Notes: generated from the letters alone by a model not told the origin. Shown: positions 32,276 through 44,556, numbered from the stretch's first letter. The stretch is DNA of 64,000 bases from Pseudevernia furfuracea (GCA_022315425.1 JAIUPT010000028.1:1488001-1552000), one strand, 5' to 3'. Made by a program: numbers and translations.

Positions 32276-32931
32276 TGTGCGAACCTATTTGGATGCTCGC
32301 CCCATCGAAGACACAGAGACACAGAGACAGCGTGACTTTTGCGGGGGAGCGGGGCATAAGGCGAATTACGAATACGTCGAGGCCTCGGAGCGGAAGAGTC
32401 CGAAGACCGACACTAACCTTAGCCGCCATCCCTTACGAGTAGATCCTAGCGTCGAAATTCGAAAATTAATCGGGAACTTGAGAAGTTGAAGAGACAGCTG
32501 AGATTCGGAATGCCAATACCCAAGTCCACGCCCTTGACGTTGAGTGTAATAATAACAGTGATGACACTGGACCTCCTGACCGCTCTTTAGTTACCGTATC
32601 TAAGATATTTCGTAAGTTAATAAGATACTCCGCCCTTTCCTCCATCACATTATTATTGACCAACCACTCGTTTGCTCTTCAGGCACCCGTCCATCCATTT
32701 CCATCTTTTTATTTCACACGCAAACCCCATGCTCTCTTCCGTTTAATCCTTAGAAGAACTCTTCGAACCCATCTTCTTCCTTGTGAGTGGCCCTGTTACT
32801 ATCGTGGACCTTCTGCCAATTCTCGCTTCCATTCCTTCCCACGACGCTTCTTGCCTCCTAAGATACTGACTCGGATTTCTCCCCTTAGATAATAGTCTCC
32901 CGCTCAACGGGGATTACTCAAGCTTTGCTAA
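32276..32931. promoter_or_regulatory. ERG8/CYA5-like divergent intergenic
   Basis: About 655 bp between outward-facing starts. The last 250 bp before 32932 are C/T-rich, typical of a fungal 5' leader. No specific regulatory motif is claimed. Confidence 0.4.
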
Positions 32932-35900
32932 ATGGTTCTCAAGTCTTTCACCCATATCGGGCGTCAGAGCTATAGCAAGGTTTTCAGCCACGGGTACGTC
33001 CAGTCTGTAGTTGCAGCTGGACAAACATCACAAGTTCCTACAAACACTCCCCTCGGTTCATTCGGAAAACACGCTTCCAATCGACACGGGAGACCCCAGA
33101 CAGCGCAATTTCACTCGTCTTTTCACAATGCCTCCAGTTTGTCCGACGCTCCTGGTAGAGCAGCCCACGGCAGCGCGGATGTCGTTGAAGGCTACAACGA
33201 AACTTTAGTCCCATACTTTGAAGCATGGCAGCAGGCACAAGCAAAAGGGAAGACATGGAAGCAGTATCAATTCGCGAAGAGGATAGGTTGGGAAGAACAC
33301 TCAATTCCCCCAGACGAAAAGGGAAATGAAGTGGTGGACCTTGGGCCTCGTGCAGATGTTCTGCTCAATCGTGGAGGACTGGATCGTGCTGTCAGCACCA
33401 GCGCCGTGGATGACATCAAGCAGTCCCTGGACAAAGCAGCAGAAGCTGAGGCTGTTGCGAAAGTAAATGAAGCTATCGCCAATGAGATCATCCAGATCCA
33501 ACAGTCCGCTGCACCTAGGGATCAGCTACAGACATTCGCAGCCTTGGCTTCTCAGGAGAAAGATCTCAGGCAACCTTCTGTGGATAATGGACGGTCTACC
33601 ACTCCATCTTCGGTGTCACCTGTGTGCACCGCGGACCATACTGCCCAATCCACCCCAGTCAGCGATGTCACAGCAGCTAGTTATGTGCAAGAGACCGAGT
33701 CGGAAGTCTTCTCAGAGCAGATTGGCAAGCTCCACGAAACAGAATGCTACAGCCAGATTCCTCCCATCTTTGAGTCGATGCTGGCTCGTGGCCTACGTCC
33801 AAGTGTCAAGGCTTACAATGCACTTCTTGCTTCTGCTATACACCTTCCCATAGCCAAGCACCAGGTCGTTTCGAAGGCACTCGATGTATACTCTGATATG
33901 CGACAGCGTATGGTGGCACCGGACACCGCTTTCTACACCACGCTTATTCAGATTCTCTCGCGCCGTGCTCTGGATGTGTTTGCAATGAAAAATGCCCTTG
34001 ACGAGAAGCGGCTACGTTTCAACGGGAATGCTGGGGAAGGGAGTTTTTTGTTCGCCTCCAATGAAGCAGAATACAACATCTTGGCTGAGGACGACGCCTT
34101 GAGCAATGCAGTCAGAATCTTCACAATTTCGACCTCATCACCCAAAACTTTTCCCTACTCCGCTGAGACGTACCGTCTTCTGATAACAGCTTGCGCTTTC
34201 AATGGCCAGGTCGAGGACATGATCCATGCCTACAGTCATATGGAGTCATACAAGGTTCAGCCAATTGCTTCGACTTTTCCGCCAATGATTGAAGCCTTCG
34301 CAAAATCTGGTGATCTTGGTAACGCTGTCGAATGTTACAACGAATACAAGTCTTTGGCTATTGCGGATGATGCCGGCCAGTCTGTCATCATCGACCGCAA
34401 AGACAATGATGTGTATGCGGCCGTTGTCAAGGCATATTCCATGTGTGGCAGAGTTGATGGAGGTCACCGCTTCCTAGAAAGAATCGTTGACTCCTTTGCT
34501 GATGTGACGGAGTATCGCAAGGAACGTCTTGAAGCGGTCCAAAACACTGTGGTTCTGAATGCTCTCATAGAAGACTCTTTAAGTGCCGGTAACTTTTCTG
34601 GAGCTCTGAGGGTGGCAGAAGAGCGTAGCCTGACGCCATTTATGAGGAGCGAGGCCATGTCCAGAATATGCACAACGGCCGCAGATCATGGCGACGTCAA
34701 TCTTGCGACTAAAGCCTATCAGTACCTATCATCGACTCCCGAAGGGACACCAAGAGCAGCCTTGTCAATGCTTGCTCTGCATATTCGTCAAGGCAATCTC
34801 GATATTGCTGCCGACTACTGGGCTCTCCTGAATGCGTCTTCGAGGTTCGATACATCATTTATAGAACCTACCACTGTGTACGCTACTGCTCTCATCCGAA
34901 AGGGCCACGTCGACGAAGGATTAATGCAGGCTCGTAAGGGCTTCGGCCGCATTCGCGCTTCTGCTGGAGTTGCAACCTTGTCCTCGGAAGTGGCAGAGGA
35001 GATAGATGAGGCTATCGAATTCATCGGTGCTTTTCTCACAAAGAGCAGCCTTACTCCTTCAGCAAACGCGAGTATGAATTTCTTGTGGGCAATGATCGAG
35101 AATGGCGGCCTGGTCTCGCCAGTTGCTGAACAAATGCTTGCTGGACTCGGTCCTGAGGATATCACAAGCCTTAGCTGGCAAGACATGACCCTAGCTTTGC
35201 AGGTAGAGGCCGGCTTGCTTGGGAATCGTAAAGTCTCACATGACAGTGCTCATTTGGCTCGGTTTACACACCTGTTCGATATTGTCGTTAGCTCTGGTGC
35301 TCCCTTGGATGAGCGTACAGTTGACCTAATAGAGAAGGCGTTGGGCGCTCTGTCACGGGAGCGTCCAGACCTCATCAGTAAGTGGCGGAATCATCGACAA
35401 CTGCCTACAGAACAAGCATACCATCAGCCTACTGTTACACCGCAACCTACCCCTGCCGTCTCTTCGATAGGGTCGTTTGCAGATTCATATGACCCGTATG
35501 CCGTAGACACGGACTATCGGGGCTCAACAATCATTGCTGAGGAATTAGAGATTCAACGAAACAGCACCGGTCTCAACGAAGCATTGATAAGGTTGAGGAA
35601 TATTCGTCGTACTGGTCGCCATCCACGGTATATTGTATATTCAAAGCTCATTTCAGCCGCTGCCAAAGAAGGTCGAACCAACCTGATCCACGATATAATT
35701 GGAATGGCGCGACATGACATGCCCTTTTTGCCTCAGTATTCGGTCGTTCGACATGGATGGTCATCGATTTTGGACGCGATGGTAGGTGCTTGCCTCACTC
35801 TTGGTAGGCGTACGCTGGCGGAGCAGTTCCATCAAGAGATGCTCGAAATGGGTGCTGCTCCCACTGCAAACACTTTCGGATTATACATCACTACATTGAA

Positions 35901-36912
35901 AGAATCTACCAAAACATTCGATGAGGCCTCCGAAGCTGTCGCAATATTTGGTCGAGCCATAGCCGAGGGAGTAAAACCTTCGTCTTTCCTCTACAACGCT
36001 CTTATTGGCAAGCTGGGCAAAGCTCGCCGTATCGACGACTGCCTACGCTACTTTTCAGAGATGCGTGCCGCAGGCATTCGCCCTACAAGCGTCACGTACG
36101 GTACAGTTGTCAATGCGCTTTGCCGAGTCAGTGATGATCGCTTTGCGGAAGAGCTTTTCGATGAAATGGAATCTATGCCAAATTACAAGCCTAGGCCAGC
36201 GCCGTACAACAGCTTAATGCAATATTTCCTGACGACCAAGCGCGACAGCCAGAAGGTGCTTTCGTACTACGACCGCATGCAGACAAAAAACATCCATCCT
36301 ACCATGCATACATACAAGCTGCTCATCGATACTTACGCTACTCTTGAGCCCATTAATCTTGCTGCGGCTGAGGGTGTGCTTGATACTATCCGTGCATCGG
36401 GCCAACGCCCTGAGGCAGTTCACTATGCTTCGCTCATCCACGCCAAAGGCTGTGCACTTCATGACATGGCGGGTGCTCGTCGAATATTCAATGAAGTATT
36501 GGCCGGTGGAGAGATTCGTCCGCAAGCTTGCCTCTATCAAGCCTTGTTTGAGTCAATCGTAGCCAACCACTGCGTCTCGCAGACGGAAGAGGTCCTTGAC
36601 TCAATGTCCGCAAATCGCGTTGAGATGACACCCTACATCGCCAATACTCTCATCCACGGCTGGGCAATGGAAAACATGATTGCTAAGTCAAAGGCTGTAT
36701 ATGACAGTGTTGGTATGGAGAAGAGAGAGCCGAGCACTTACGAGTCTATGACCAGAGCCTTCCTTACCGCCGGAGCTCGGGATGGTGCACTAGCTACTGT
36801 GCACGAGATGCTATCAAGAGGCTATCCTCCAGCGGTCTCCAGCAAGATCCTGGAACTAGTCGGTCATGGGATGCGAGTGGGCAGTGTTGTCCTCTCGGAG
36901 CTCATTGCCTAA
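32932..36912 (+). CDS. Mitochondrial PPR protein, CYA5-like
   Basis: Intronless, 1326 residues. The basic, acid-poor N-terminus (MVLKSFTHIGRQSYSKVFSHGYVQ) fits a mitochondrial presequence. At about 80-125 a conserved segment reads EGYNETLVPYFEAWQQAQ..GKTWKQYQFAKRIGW. The rest is helical with many degenerate pentatricopeptide repeats, clearest in PSVKAYNALLASAIHLP, PSSFLYNALIGKLGKARRI, PTSVTYGTVVNALCRV and PTMHTYKLLIDTYATLEP. Size and layout match the Neurospora cya-5 group, which is needed for expression of mitochondrial COX1 mRNA. PPR proteins bind single-stranded RNA one base per repeat. The exact target here is inferred from family resemblance only. Confidence 0.88.
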   Translation: MVLKSFTHIGRQSYSKVFSHGYVQSVVAAGQTSQVPTNTPLGSFGKHASNRHGRPQTAQFHSSFHNASSLSDAPGRAAHGSADVVEGYNETLVPYFEAWQQAQAKGKTWKQYQFAKRIGWEEHSIPPDEKGNEVVDLGPRADVLLNRGGLDRAVSTSAVDDIKQSLDKAAEAEAVAKVNEAIANEIIQIQQSAAPRDQLQTFAALASQEKDLRQPSVDNGRSTTPSSVSPVCTADHTAQSTPVSDVTAASYVQETESEVFSEQIGKLHETECYSQIPPIFESMLARGLRPSVKAYNALLASAIHLPIAKHQVVSKALDVYSDMRQRMVAPDTAFYTTLIQILSRRALDVFAMKNALDEKRLRFNGNAGEGSFLFASNEAEYNILAEDDALSNAVRIFTISTSSPKTFPYSAETYRLLITACAFNGQVEDMIHAYSHMESYKVQPIASTFPPMIEAFAKSGDLGNAVECYNEYKSLAIADDAGQSVIIDRKDNDVYAAVVKAYSMCGRVDGGHRFLERIVDSFADVTEYRKERLEAVQNTVVLNALIEDSLSAGNFSGALRVAEERSLTPFMRSEAMSRICTTAADHGDVNLATKAYQYLSSTPEGTPRAALSMLALHIRQGNLDIAADYWALLNASSRFDTSFIEPTTVYATALIRKGHVDEGLMQARKGFGRIRASAGVATLSSEVAEEIDEAIEFIGAFLTKSSLTPSANASMNFLWAMIENGGLVSPVAEQMLAGLGPEDITSLSWQDMTLALQVEAGLLGNRKVSHDSAHLARFTHLFDIVVSSGAPLDERTVDLIEKALGALSRERPDLISKWRNHRQLPTEQAYHQPTVTPQPTPAVSSIGSFADSYDPYAVDTDYRGSTIIAEELEIQRNSTGLNEALIRLRNIRRTGRHPRYIVYSKLISAAAKEGRTNLIHDIIGMARHDMPFLPQYSVVRHGWSSILDAMVGACLTLGRRTLAEQFHQEMLEMGAAPTANTFGLYITTLKESTKTFDEASEAVAIFGRAIAEGVKPSSFLYNALIGKLGKARRIDDCLRYFSEMRAAGIRPTSVTYGTVVNALCRVSDDRFAEELFDEMESMPNYKPRPAPYNSLMQYFLTTKRDSQKVLSYYDRMQTKNIHPTMHTYKLLIDTYATLEPINLAAAEGVLDTIRASGQRPEAVHYASLIHAKGCALHDMAGARRIFNEVLAGGEIRPQACLYQALFESIVANHCVSQTEEVLDSMSANRVEMTPYIANTLIHGWAMENMIAKSKAVYDSVGMEKREPSTYESMTRAFLTAGARDGALATVHEMLSRGYPPAVSSKILELVGHGMRVGSVVLSELIA

Positions 36913-37324
36913 GTTCTCTTTTCTTTTTACGCAGATTTTCTCCTTTTTTCTCGGCGTTTTCTAGGATGATACCCAGGCGTTGTTCGGCGACTTGCATTGT
37001 TTTCACTGTTCCCGGCGTATATGGAACAGAGAGCAGCAAGCGCAAATCTCGAGGAGTTGGAATCCGGAAGTCCCGTTGCTCCTGTAACAACAGTCCGAGC
37101 TGGTGTTGGGGGAAAGAGTAAAGAGTAAAGAGACGACAATTTTTTCGGAGGCTCTATGATGGATATCAGTGGTGGAAGGAAGCGAAAAGTGTACGATAAG
37201 AATAGACCATCTCAACTCAATAGCTAGATCTGGACAGAGCCAGTATCTAGGTCATCTGCTCATAGCAAGCGATGTACAATAGATATATTTACTGAATGAT
37301 TCGTTTTCTTTACACGGTGTCATT
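36913..37324. other. Intergenic, convergent
   Basis: About 410 bp between the CYA5-like gene and PDX3, with a pyrimidine-rich start (CTTTTCTTTTTAC..) just after the stop codon. No gene is supported. Confidence 0.4.
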
Positions 37325-38155
37325 TCATGGACTCAGCCTTTCAATCTGCCATCCGTACTCTTCTCCTCCGTCTTTAACGTATTTGAAACGGTCATGCAAT
37401 CTACTCTCCCTACCTTGCCAAAACTCCACCATGTCCGGCACCACCCTCAATCCACCCCAAAAATCTGGCACAGGAATATCTTCCACACCTTCAAACCTCC
37501 TCTCAACATCCCTCACTCTATTTTCCAGCACCTCTCTCCCACCATTCTCCTCCGGTAACACTTTACTTTGTTCACTAGCCCATGCCCCTACCCTCGACCC
37601 TCTCGCCCTTAATCCAAAGTATGCCTGACTCTCCTCATTGCTCAACCTCACCACCGTCCCTTCAACCCTGACCTGCCTCTCTAGCTCGTGCCACCAAAAT
37701 GCCAAACTAGCTCGTGGGTTGGACCGCACGTCTTTGGCTTTTCGGCTGGTGCCCCAATTGCTGTAAACGACGAAGCCGGTGGCGTCGAGTTCCTTTAGAT
37801 AGACGAAACGGCTGGATACAGAGCCTGAGGGTAGATGGGCGGTGGATAGGCAGACGGTTTCGGGTTGGTGGACGTGGGATTGCTGGGCATGCGTGAACCA
37901 GGTGTGGAATTGGGTGAAGGGGGAGGGGGAGAGTTGATGGCGCTCTAGGGTGCCTTTTGTGTATTGGTCGGCTTGCTGGGAAGACTTCTCACTAGCCGGA
38001 GCAACTGAACGGACGAGTTAGCGTATATAGAGGAGTCAAGAGCAGAGCAGAGCAGAGTACGGGGAGGACGAGCGGGTGGAATCACAAATGAGTTTAGAAC
38101 TGGGATTTGCTGCCATGCGAGTCAACTTGAGGAACCTGACAGGAAATATTCTCAT
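37325..38155 (-). CDS. PDX3: Pyridoxamine 5'-phosphate oxidase
   Basis: Exons on the minus strand: from 38155 or 38116 to 38086, then 37325-38004. The intron is 38005-38085 with donor GTGATT and acceptor TTCAG. The junction gives SKLIFAPASEKSS, matching fungal family members. The core shows QYTKGTLERHQLSPSPFTQF, the FMN-binding SRFVYLKELDATGFVVYSNW and RASLAFWWHELERQVRVEG. The C-terminus carries VPDFWGGLRVVPDMVEFWQG, RLHDRF and EYGWQIERLSP. It converts pyridoxamine or pyridoxine 5'-phosphate to PLP with FMN and oxygen. From the ATG at 38116 it has 236 residues. From 38155 it gains a 13-residue basic N-terminus that could target mitochondria. The donor is weak, and a second splice (CCCC-GTACTC to GGCTAG) is possible. 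Confidence 0.9.
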
Positions 38156-38656
38156 GGATCTGCTGGCGCTTAGAATGAGTTACTCTTTAGCCCGTAGTCG
38201 TGAACACGAATAGGATGGAGTTTACTCGACGGAAGTACGAACATTCTATTTGGGGCTGCGAGAGAAAGAAACCCTAATTCTAAACCTTTTTGATCACCAT
38301 CGGATTCTTGCGGGTCTCCGTCCTTCTTATATACCTTTGGCAGTAGTGTCCTTGAGAAACTTTGAATAGGGCGCCAGTCGCAAAAATCATATTAGTATTG
38401 TGCGATTTACTGAGTGCGACATATGGTATCTCGAGGTAAGAGTAGATGGGCGAGCGGTCGTACGCTAGCAAGTCTACAACTGATGTATATAGTCCATTAT
38501 AGTGACTTATCCTCAGTGATCACCTTTTGATCTAGTCTAGCGGTTAGCAAACCCGTCCCTTCTCTGTAATGGCTTGCTTCCAAACGCCACAACTAGGTAT
38601 GGCTCGCTGAACGCTGCAATAAAACATTAATGCATCATGGCGCTCGCTCACATGGC
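38156..38656. other. Intergenic, PDX3 promoter and GH125 3' end
   Basis: About 500 bp between two minus-strand genes. No RNA gene or repeat was recognised. Confidence 0.4.
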
Positions 38657-40419
38657 TCAGGCTATGACAAATGGTTTCGCACCCTCCCCAAAGATTAGAT
38701 GCGGCTTCCTTGCCGCGAGGTCAAGGATAGTCTGAGCAAAGACTGAATTAGCCCATGCAAACCAGCTCCCTGTGTCAAGGTCAGTATCCAGAGCTTCAAG
38801 GTCTAGGAAGGGACGAATAGAAACGCACGAGTATAGTCAGCCACTCGCCCCACGTTGACACTTTCATGGATGAGACCAAGCTTGCTCGTGTCTCGAACAT
38901 TATTGAGGACCTCCTTTATCTCATTGTCATCATTACTCGTCATCGCCTGAACAAGACGACTCATAGGCCAAGCATGTTGCAATCCAACATGAGGACCGCC
39001 AACCCCTGAAAAAGCCTTTCCCACCAGACAATAAGGATTGCCCGCTCGGTCCAATATCATCTTTCTGGTATTCTTGTAAACTTTGTTGTCCGCATCGACG
39101 AAGCCTAGCAAAGGTAGTGCCAACAATGACGGCAGGTTGGCGTCATCCATGAGAATTGCAGATCCATAGCCGTCGACCTCAAATGCGAATACTTCGCCAT
39201 AAATCTTATTGGTAACCACGCCATGTTCCCATACGCCCCTTTCTATGCTTTCGCCCTGTTCTTTCAATCTACCAGCAAGAGCATCTTTCCCTGCGGATTT
39301 CAAAAGCTCAGCAGTCCGCTTTAGCTCGACGGCCATCATTGCGTTCGCCGGGATGAAGAAACCTAAGATTGTAGCGTCATCACTAGGCCTGAAGGCACTT
39401 CGAATGAGTTCGGTCCCTGCTCCCAAGGGATTGCCAATCCCTGAAAGACTCAACGTCTCCGTTCCCCGGTTTGTCATTCTCCGGAAGAGGTACTCGTTTT
39501 TCTCAAATTTTCCGGTCGCAGAATTGAAGGTTGGTTTGGCTTGTTCAGTCAGAACCTCGAGAATGGTGTCCAAGGCAATGTACCATCTTGAATTCAAGAA
39601 TGCCTTTGAACCAGTACTATTATGGAACTGATTTCCCAAAGCAAGAAAATGGGCAAGCGAGTCAAGTTCGTATTTGCATTCAAACACCCTGGACGGCTCG
39701 TATGCTGGATGGACAGTATCGTCTTGCCCATTATTGACGGCAGGCTCACCGCTAGGCGGTGGTGGCTGGAAAGCATTGCAATATGGCGATTCGATAACAT
39801 ACTCAGCTTGTGTGTTGATAGCGCCAAGGATAAGGGTCTCCAGCTTTATATCTTTCTTCGCTAATGCTTGATACTGTGCCAATTGATTAGTGGAGTCCCT
39901 GAGCCATTCAGCATTGATGTCCCCTGTGACAATAAAGCTCTGTGCCCCTTCCCATGACCCATCGCGGTAATGCTTGTGCTTCGCTGTCGCATCAACATGC
40001 CATCTGACTGTAGTATCCAAGGTGTTCGGGAAAGCGTTCTCGAATATCCTTGCCAGGTCTTTATCTTCCATCCGGGCGCTCATCTCCTCAATGATTTCCT
40101 CTACAAGGGGCGACGAAAACGTTCGACAGTGTGGCGAGGGTCGCTGAAACGGTAAGGCCAAGGGACCCTTGCTCAAGGGTCGACTAGGACATGTTAGTCT
40201 GCTTCGAAAGACTGGATAGGCTGGCTACCAGACGTACTGAGGGATTACAGAATAATGTTTGTAATCTGGACAAGCTGTCTTGTATTTGTCCCCATCTATG
40301 CCAGATCCCAAAGCCTCCTGATTATTGCTGCCATGTTTCGCACCTTCAAGCGCTCCAGCGAAGCCATTCCTAAGAAAGCTAATTCCTAGGAGGGCATAAG
40401 TCACAACCAACAGTATCAT
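38657..40419 (-). CDS. GH125 exo-alpha-1,6-mannosidase, membrane-anchored
   Basis: Exons on the minus strand: 40238-40419, 38829-40183 and 38657-38769, 549 residues. The N-terminus is a signal anchor (MILLVVTYALLGISFL). The catalytic domain (about 90-540) carries the family signatures DTTVRWH, FIVTGDINAEWLRDSTNQ, YEPSRVFECKYELDSLAHFL, AFRPSDDATILGFFIPANAM and GGPHVGLQHAWPMSRLVQAM. The last splice restores RVADYTR-SWFAWANSVFAQ. GH125 enzymes are metal-independent, inverting alpha-1,6-mannosidases. The anchored fungal form is expected in the secretory pathway or cell wall, trimming N-glycan or mannan side chains. Starts further upstream lack an ATG. Confidence 0.92.
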
Positions 40420-41346
40420 AGCTGGAAAGCAATATGTAGCAGAGCCCCCCGACGGATTGAGCAGGATGCTATTTGACAAATGCCAATAGCTGTTGTCGAA
40501 GTGGAAGCCGTTGCTGAGAGAATTGGCGGTCTAACAGATTTTCGGACGTTGTTCTCTCATGGCGGCAAGGTCATCATTAACAAGGGTAAAACCGTCTAGG
40601 CATGCAGCTGTACAGAGCTTCTCTCTCTCTAGTAAACTGTGCTTCGGATGGAGTAAATTAGAATGCATGTCTACACGTCGGGAATGCCTAAGGTGGAGAA
40701 AGGTCGGCGCTAGCCGCTGGCCCAAGCGTTTGATTGCTCAGTGGTGGCCGCCTTTGCGCCGTACTTCGGGCTGCTATTTGTAATGACACGCCTACCTTAA
40801 CCAGTCTTTCCTTATTTTCAGACCCGTTGACCGCGTCTACCTTTCACCCTTTCACCCGTTCACCCTTTATTACTCTACGGAGGTACCTCCAGGCTGACTC
40901 CCCTTGCAAATCCGGAAAGGCCCTGTTCGACTTTCCTCTGTCTTTCCAACGCCTGGTGCCTTCGTTGTTTTACACTACTGGCATCGGTCTTGCCCTTTCG
41001 TTTCATCCCCTTGCAACCTCCCTCATACGACAGGTAGGGCTTGCCTCTGTGCAAGCACTATTATAATCATCCACCATTCACTCCCACGCTGATATCCCGA
41101 AGGCGGCCACGCTGGGTAAGAGGAAATCTTCTGACGAGCATAGCCGCCCTGACAAGAAGAAGATCATGATGGTATGTGTGCATAGCCCCCCCCCCCCCCC
41201 CCCCCGAAGATACCCTTGCTTATCAATCTTACTTCTGTTGCCTTCCCCGCATTTACTGGCTCTGAGCACATCTTTACTGGCTGGCATGTTGATTTTCAAT
41301 GTCAAAAAAGAGCCCGGCTAACAGCTTCATCTCTCAGGCGTCCAAC
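40420..41346. other. GH125/UBA1 divergent intergenic with possible leader exon
   Basis: About 925 bp. The part 41090-41171 looks coding (GKRKSSDEHSRPDKKKI) and ends in a consensus donor (ATG-GTATGT) joined in phase to UBA1 exon 1 across 41172-41337, an intron containing a 20-base poly-C tract. No upstream ATG for it was found. The rest (40700-41050) is C/T-rich promoter or leader. Confidence 0.45.
41186..41205. repeat. C20 homopolymer
   Basis: Twenty consecutive C residues inside the putative 5' intron of UBA1 (41172-41337). Like the G18 tract near UMP1, it may vary in length or be mis-sized in the assembly. Confidence 0.95.
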
Positions 41347-44300
41347 ATGGAAATAGACGGACCCTCCGTTGGATCCGAAAAGCTCAAGAATGGCGACATT
41401 GATGAGTCCTTATACAGTCGGCAACTTTATGTCCTTGGTCATGAGGCTATGAAGCGTATGGGTTCCTCGCACGTCCTTATTGCTGGTCTTAGAGGGCTCG
41501 GAGTGGAGATTGGTTGGTTTCTCGCAGTGCCGACATATTCCGCATCTGCTGATTGACTACCGTATAGCTAAAAACATTGCCCTCGCTGGGGTCAAGTCCC
41601 TAACGTTGTTCGACCCAGAGCCAGCTGCTATCTCCGATCTCTCCTCGCAGTTCTTTTTACATCCCGACGACGTTGGTAAGCCAAGAGCTGCCATTACTGT
41701 CCCCAGGGTTGCAGAACTCAACGCGTACACGCCCGTGTCCGAGCATCCCAGCAAGAGCCTTACAGAAGATCCGAGCCAGCTTCGTCGTTATCAAGTTGTC
41801 GTCTTGACGGGGACTTCTCTTCAGGATCAAGTAACTATATCTGAGTACTGTCATCAAAACGGTATTTTCATCGTCATTGCGGACATCTTTGGGCTCTTTG
41901 GCTCAATATTCACGGATTGTGGGAAAGACTTCGCAATAGCAGATCCTACGGGGGAGAACCCAGTCAGCGGAATTGTTGCCGGCATTGATTCGGACGGCTT
42001 GGTGTCGGCTTTGGATGAGACCAGGCATGGTCTCGAAGATGGCGATTTTGTCACCTTTACAGAATTACAAGGTATGGAGGCACTCAATAACGCAGAACCT
42101 CGCAAAATTACTGTCAAGGGCCCCTATACGTTCTCCATCGGAGACGTGGCCAATTTGGGACAGTACAAACGTGGCGGGCTCTACCAGCAAGTGAAGATGC
42201 CCAAGATCATCAATTTCCAGCCGCTCTCAGAACAATTGAAACGGCCTGACTTAATGATGTCGGATTTTGCTAAATTCGATCGACCCCAACAGCTACACCT
42301 GGGTTTTCAGGCCTTGCACGAGTTTGCAAGTAGGAACAGTGGGAAGCTGCCACGACCCTACTCGGACAAAGATGCTTCTGAGGTCTTCAAGTATGCTCAA
42401 GCCTTAGCTGGTGATGGAGATGAAAAAGTAGAGCTGGATGAGAAATTGCTGCGTGAACTTAGTTACCAAGCTCGAGGGGATCTTGCTCCTATGGCTGCTT
42501 TCTTTGGAGGGTTAGCTGCACAAGAAGTACTGAAATCTGTCTCTGGCAAGTTTCATCCAATCGTGCAATGGCTCTACTTTGACTCCCTGGAGTCTCTGCC
42601 CAGCTCTGTAAAGCGATCTGAAGAGCTATGCGAGCCTTTAGGTACTCGCTACGATGGGCAAATTGCTGTATTCGGTCGGGACTTCCAGGAGAAGCTCGCA
42701 AACATCAGTGAATTTCTTGTTGGTGCTGGTGCAATCGGCTGTGAGATGCTGAAGAATTGGGCTATGATTGGACTGGCAGCAGGTCACAAAGGCAAGATCA
42801 GTGTGGCAGACATGGACCAGATTGAGAAGAGCAACTTGAACAGACAATTTCTGTTCCGCCCTAAAGATGTCGGAAAGTTGAAGAGCGAGTGTGCTGCCGA
42901 AGCTGTCCAAGCCATGAACCCGGATCTCAAAGGGAAATTCGTTATTCTTCCGGACAGAGTCGGCGCTGAGACAGAACATATATTCAATGAAAACTTCTGG
43001 GAGGAATTGGATGGCGTTACTAATGCTCTAGACAACGTGGACGCAAGACAGTACGTCGATCGTCGATGTGTCTTCTTCCGGAAGCCACTTCTTGACAGTG
43101 GAACTCTCGGCACCAAAGGCAACACGCAGGTCATCTTGCCAAATTTGACTGAATCTTATTCAAGCTCCCAGGATCCTCCCGAGCAATCATTTCCACAATG
43201 TACGCTGCGCAGCTTCCCAAATAAGATTGATCACACGATTGCTTGGGCAAAGGAAAAGTTCCATGAATTTTTTGTTGGACCGCCGGAAACCGTGAACCTC
43301 TACATAACACAGCCTAATTACATTGAAGAAACTTTGAAGCAAGCTGGTAACGAGATACCGACATTGGAGAGCATTCGAGACTATTTGGTGACAGACAAGC
43401 CGCACAACTTCGACGACTGCATCGTTTGGGCCAGACGCCAATTCGAGAGCAAATACAACAACGATATCCAACAGCTACTCTACAACTTTCCCAAGGATTG
43501 TACTACCTCAAGCGGTGCCCCATTCTGGTCTGGACCGAAGCGAGCACCAGACCCATTGAAATTTGATCCCTCCAATCCTACCCACATGGGCTTCGTCATT
43601 GCCGCCGCTCATTTGCATGCTTTCAACTATGGCATCAAGGGGGGTAGTAGTATTACAGACACACATTATCTCCAGGTCATGGACGACATGATCATTCCCG
43701 AGTTCACACCAAGCTCATCGGTGAAGATCCAAGCTGATGACAACGAGCCTGACCCTAATGCGCAGCGCGCAGGATCAAATTTTGATGACAATGGCACGTT
43801 GGAGCAGATAGTGTCGCAATTGCCGCCCACTCAAATTCTAAAAGGCTCCAAGTTGGAGCCTGTTGAGTTTGAGAAGGATGATGATACCAATCACCACATT
43901 GACTTCATTACAGCAGCGAGTAACTTGCGAGCCCAGAATTATGCAATCGCGGAGGCGGATCGGCACAAGACCAAGTTCATTGCAGGCAAAATCATTCCTG
44001 CCATCGCCACGACTACAGCTTTGGTCACTGGCCTTGTCATCCTAGAGCTCTACAAGATCGTAGATGGCAAAGACGATATTGAACAGTACAAAAATGGCTT
44101 TGTCAACCTTGCACTTCCCTTCTTCGGGTTCAGCGAGCCCATTGCCAGTCCGAAGGGAAAGTACTTGGGCACCTCCGGCGAGGTGACGATCGATAAACTC
44201 TGGGATCGATTTGAAGTTGAGGATATCACTTTGCAACAGTTCCTGGACGACTTCAAGGAGAAAGGGTTGGATATTATGATGTTGAGCTCAGGCGTGAGTC

Positions 44301-44556
44301 TGTTATATGCCAGCTTCTACCCAGCGAGCAAACTCAAAGATCGTCTTGGTCTTAAGTAAGTCCCTCTCCCTCTCATGTTCTTCGCTACCAAATCTTGTGC
44401 TGACACGGAACACGCAGATTGAGCCAGCTGGTGGAAACGATTAGCAAGAAGCCCATTCCGGATCACCAGAAGAACGTCATCTTCGAAATGACGGTGGAGG
44501 ATCAGAACGAGGAAGACGTTGAAGTTCCTTATGTCATGCTCAAGCTGCAGAAATGA
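41347..44556 (+). CDS. UBA1: Ubiquitin-activating enzyme E1
   Basis: Exons are 41347-41512, 41568-44355 and 44418-44556, 1030 residues. Introns are 55 bp (GTTGGT..TATAG) and 62 bp (GTAAGT..GCAG). The inactive adenylation half starts YSRQLYVLGHEAMKRM..LRGLGVEI-AKNIALAG. The active adenylation site is FLVGAGAIGCEMLKNWA..NLNRQFLFR. The catalytic Cys lies in PQCTLRSFPNKIDHTIAWAK at residue 600, the same number as in yeast Uba1. The C-terminal ubiquitin-fold domain, restored by the last splice, binds E2 enzymes. It activates ubiquitin with ATP at the head of the ubiquitin cascade. The start is uncertain: the frame is open upstream to an acceptor at 41337, and an additional 5' exon may add an MM start or a Lys-rich leader. 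Confidence 0.95.
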
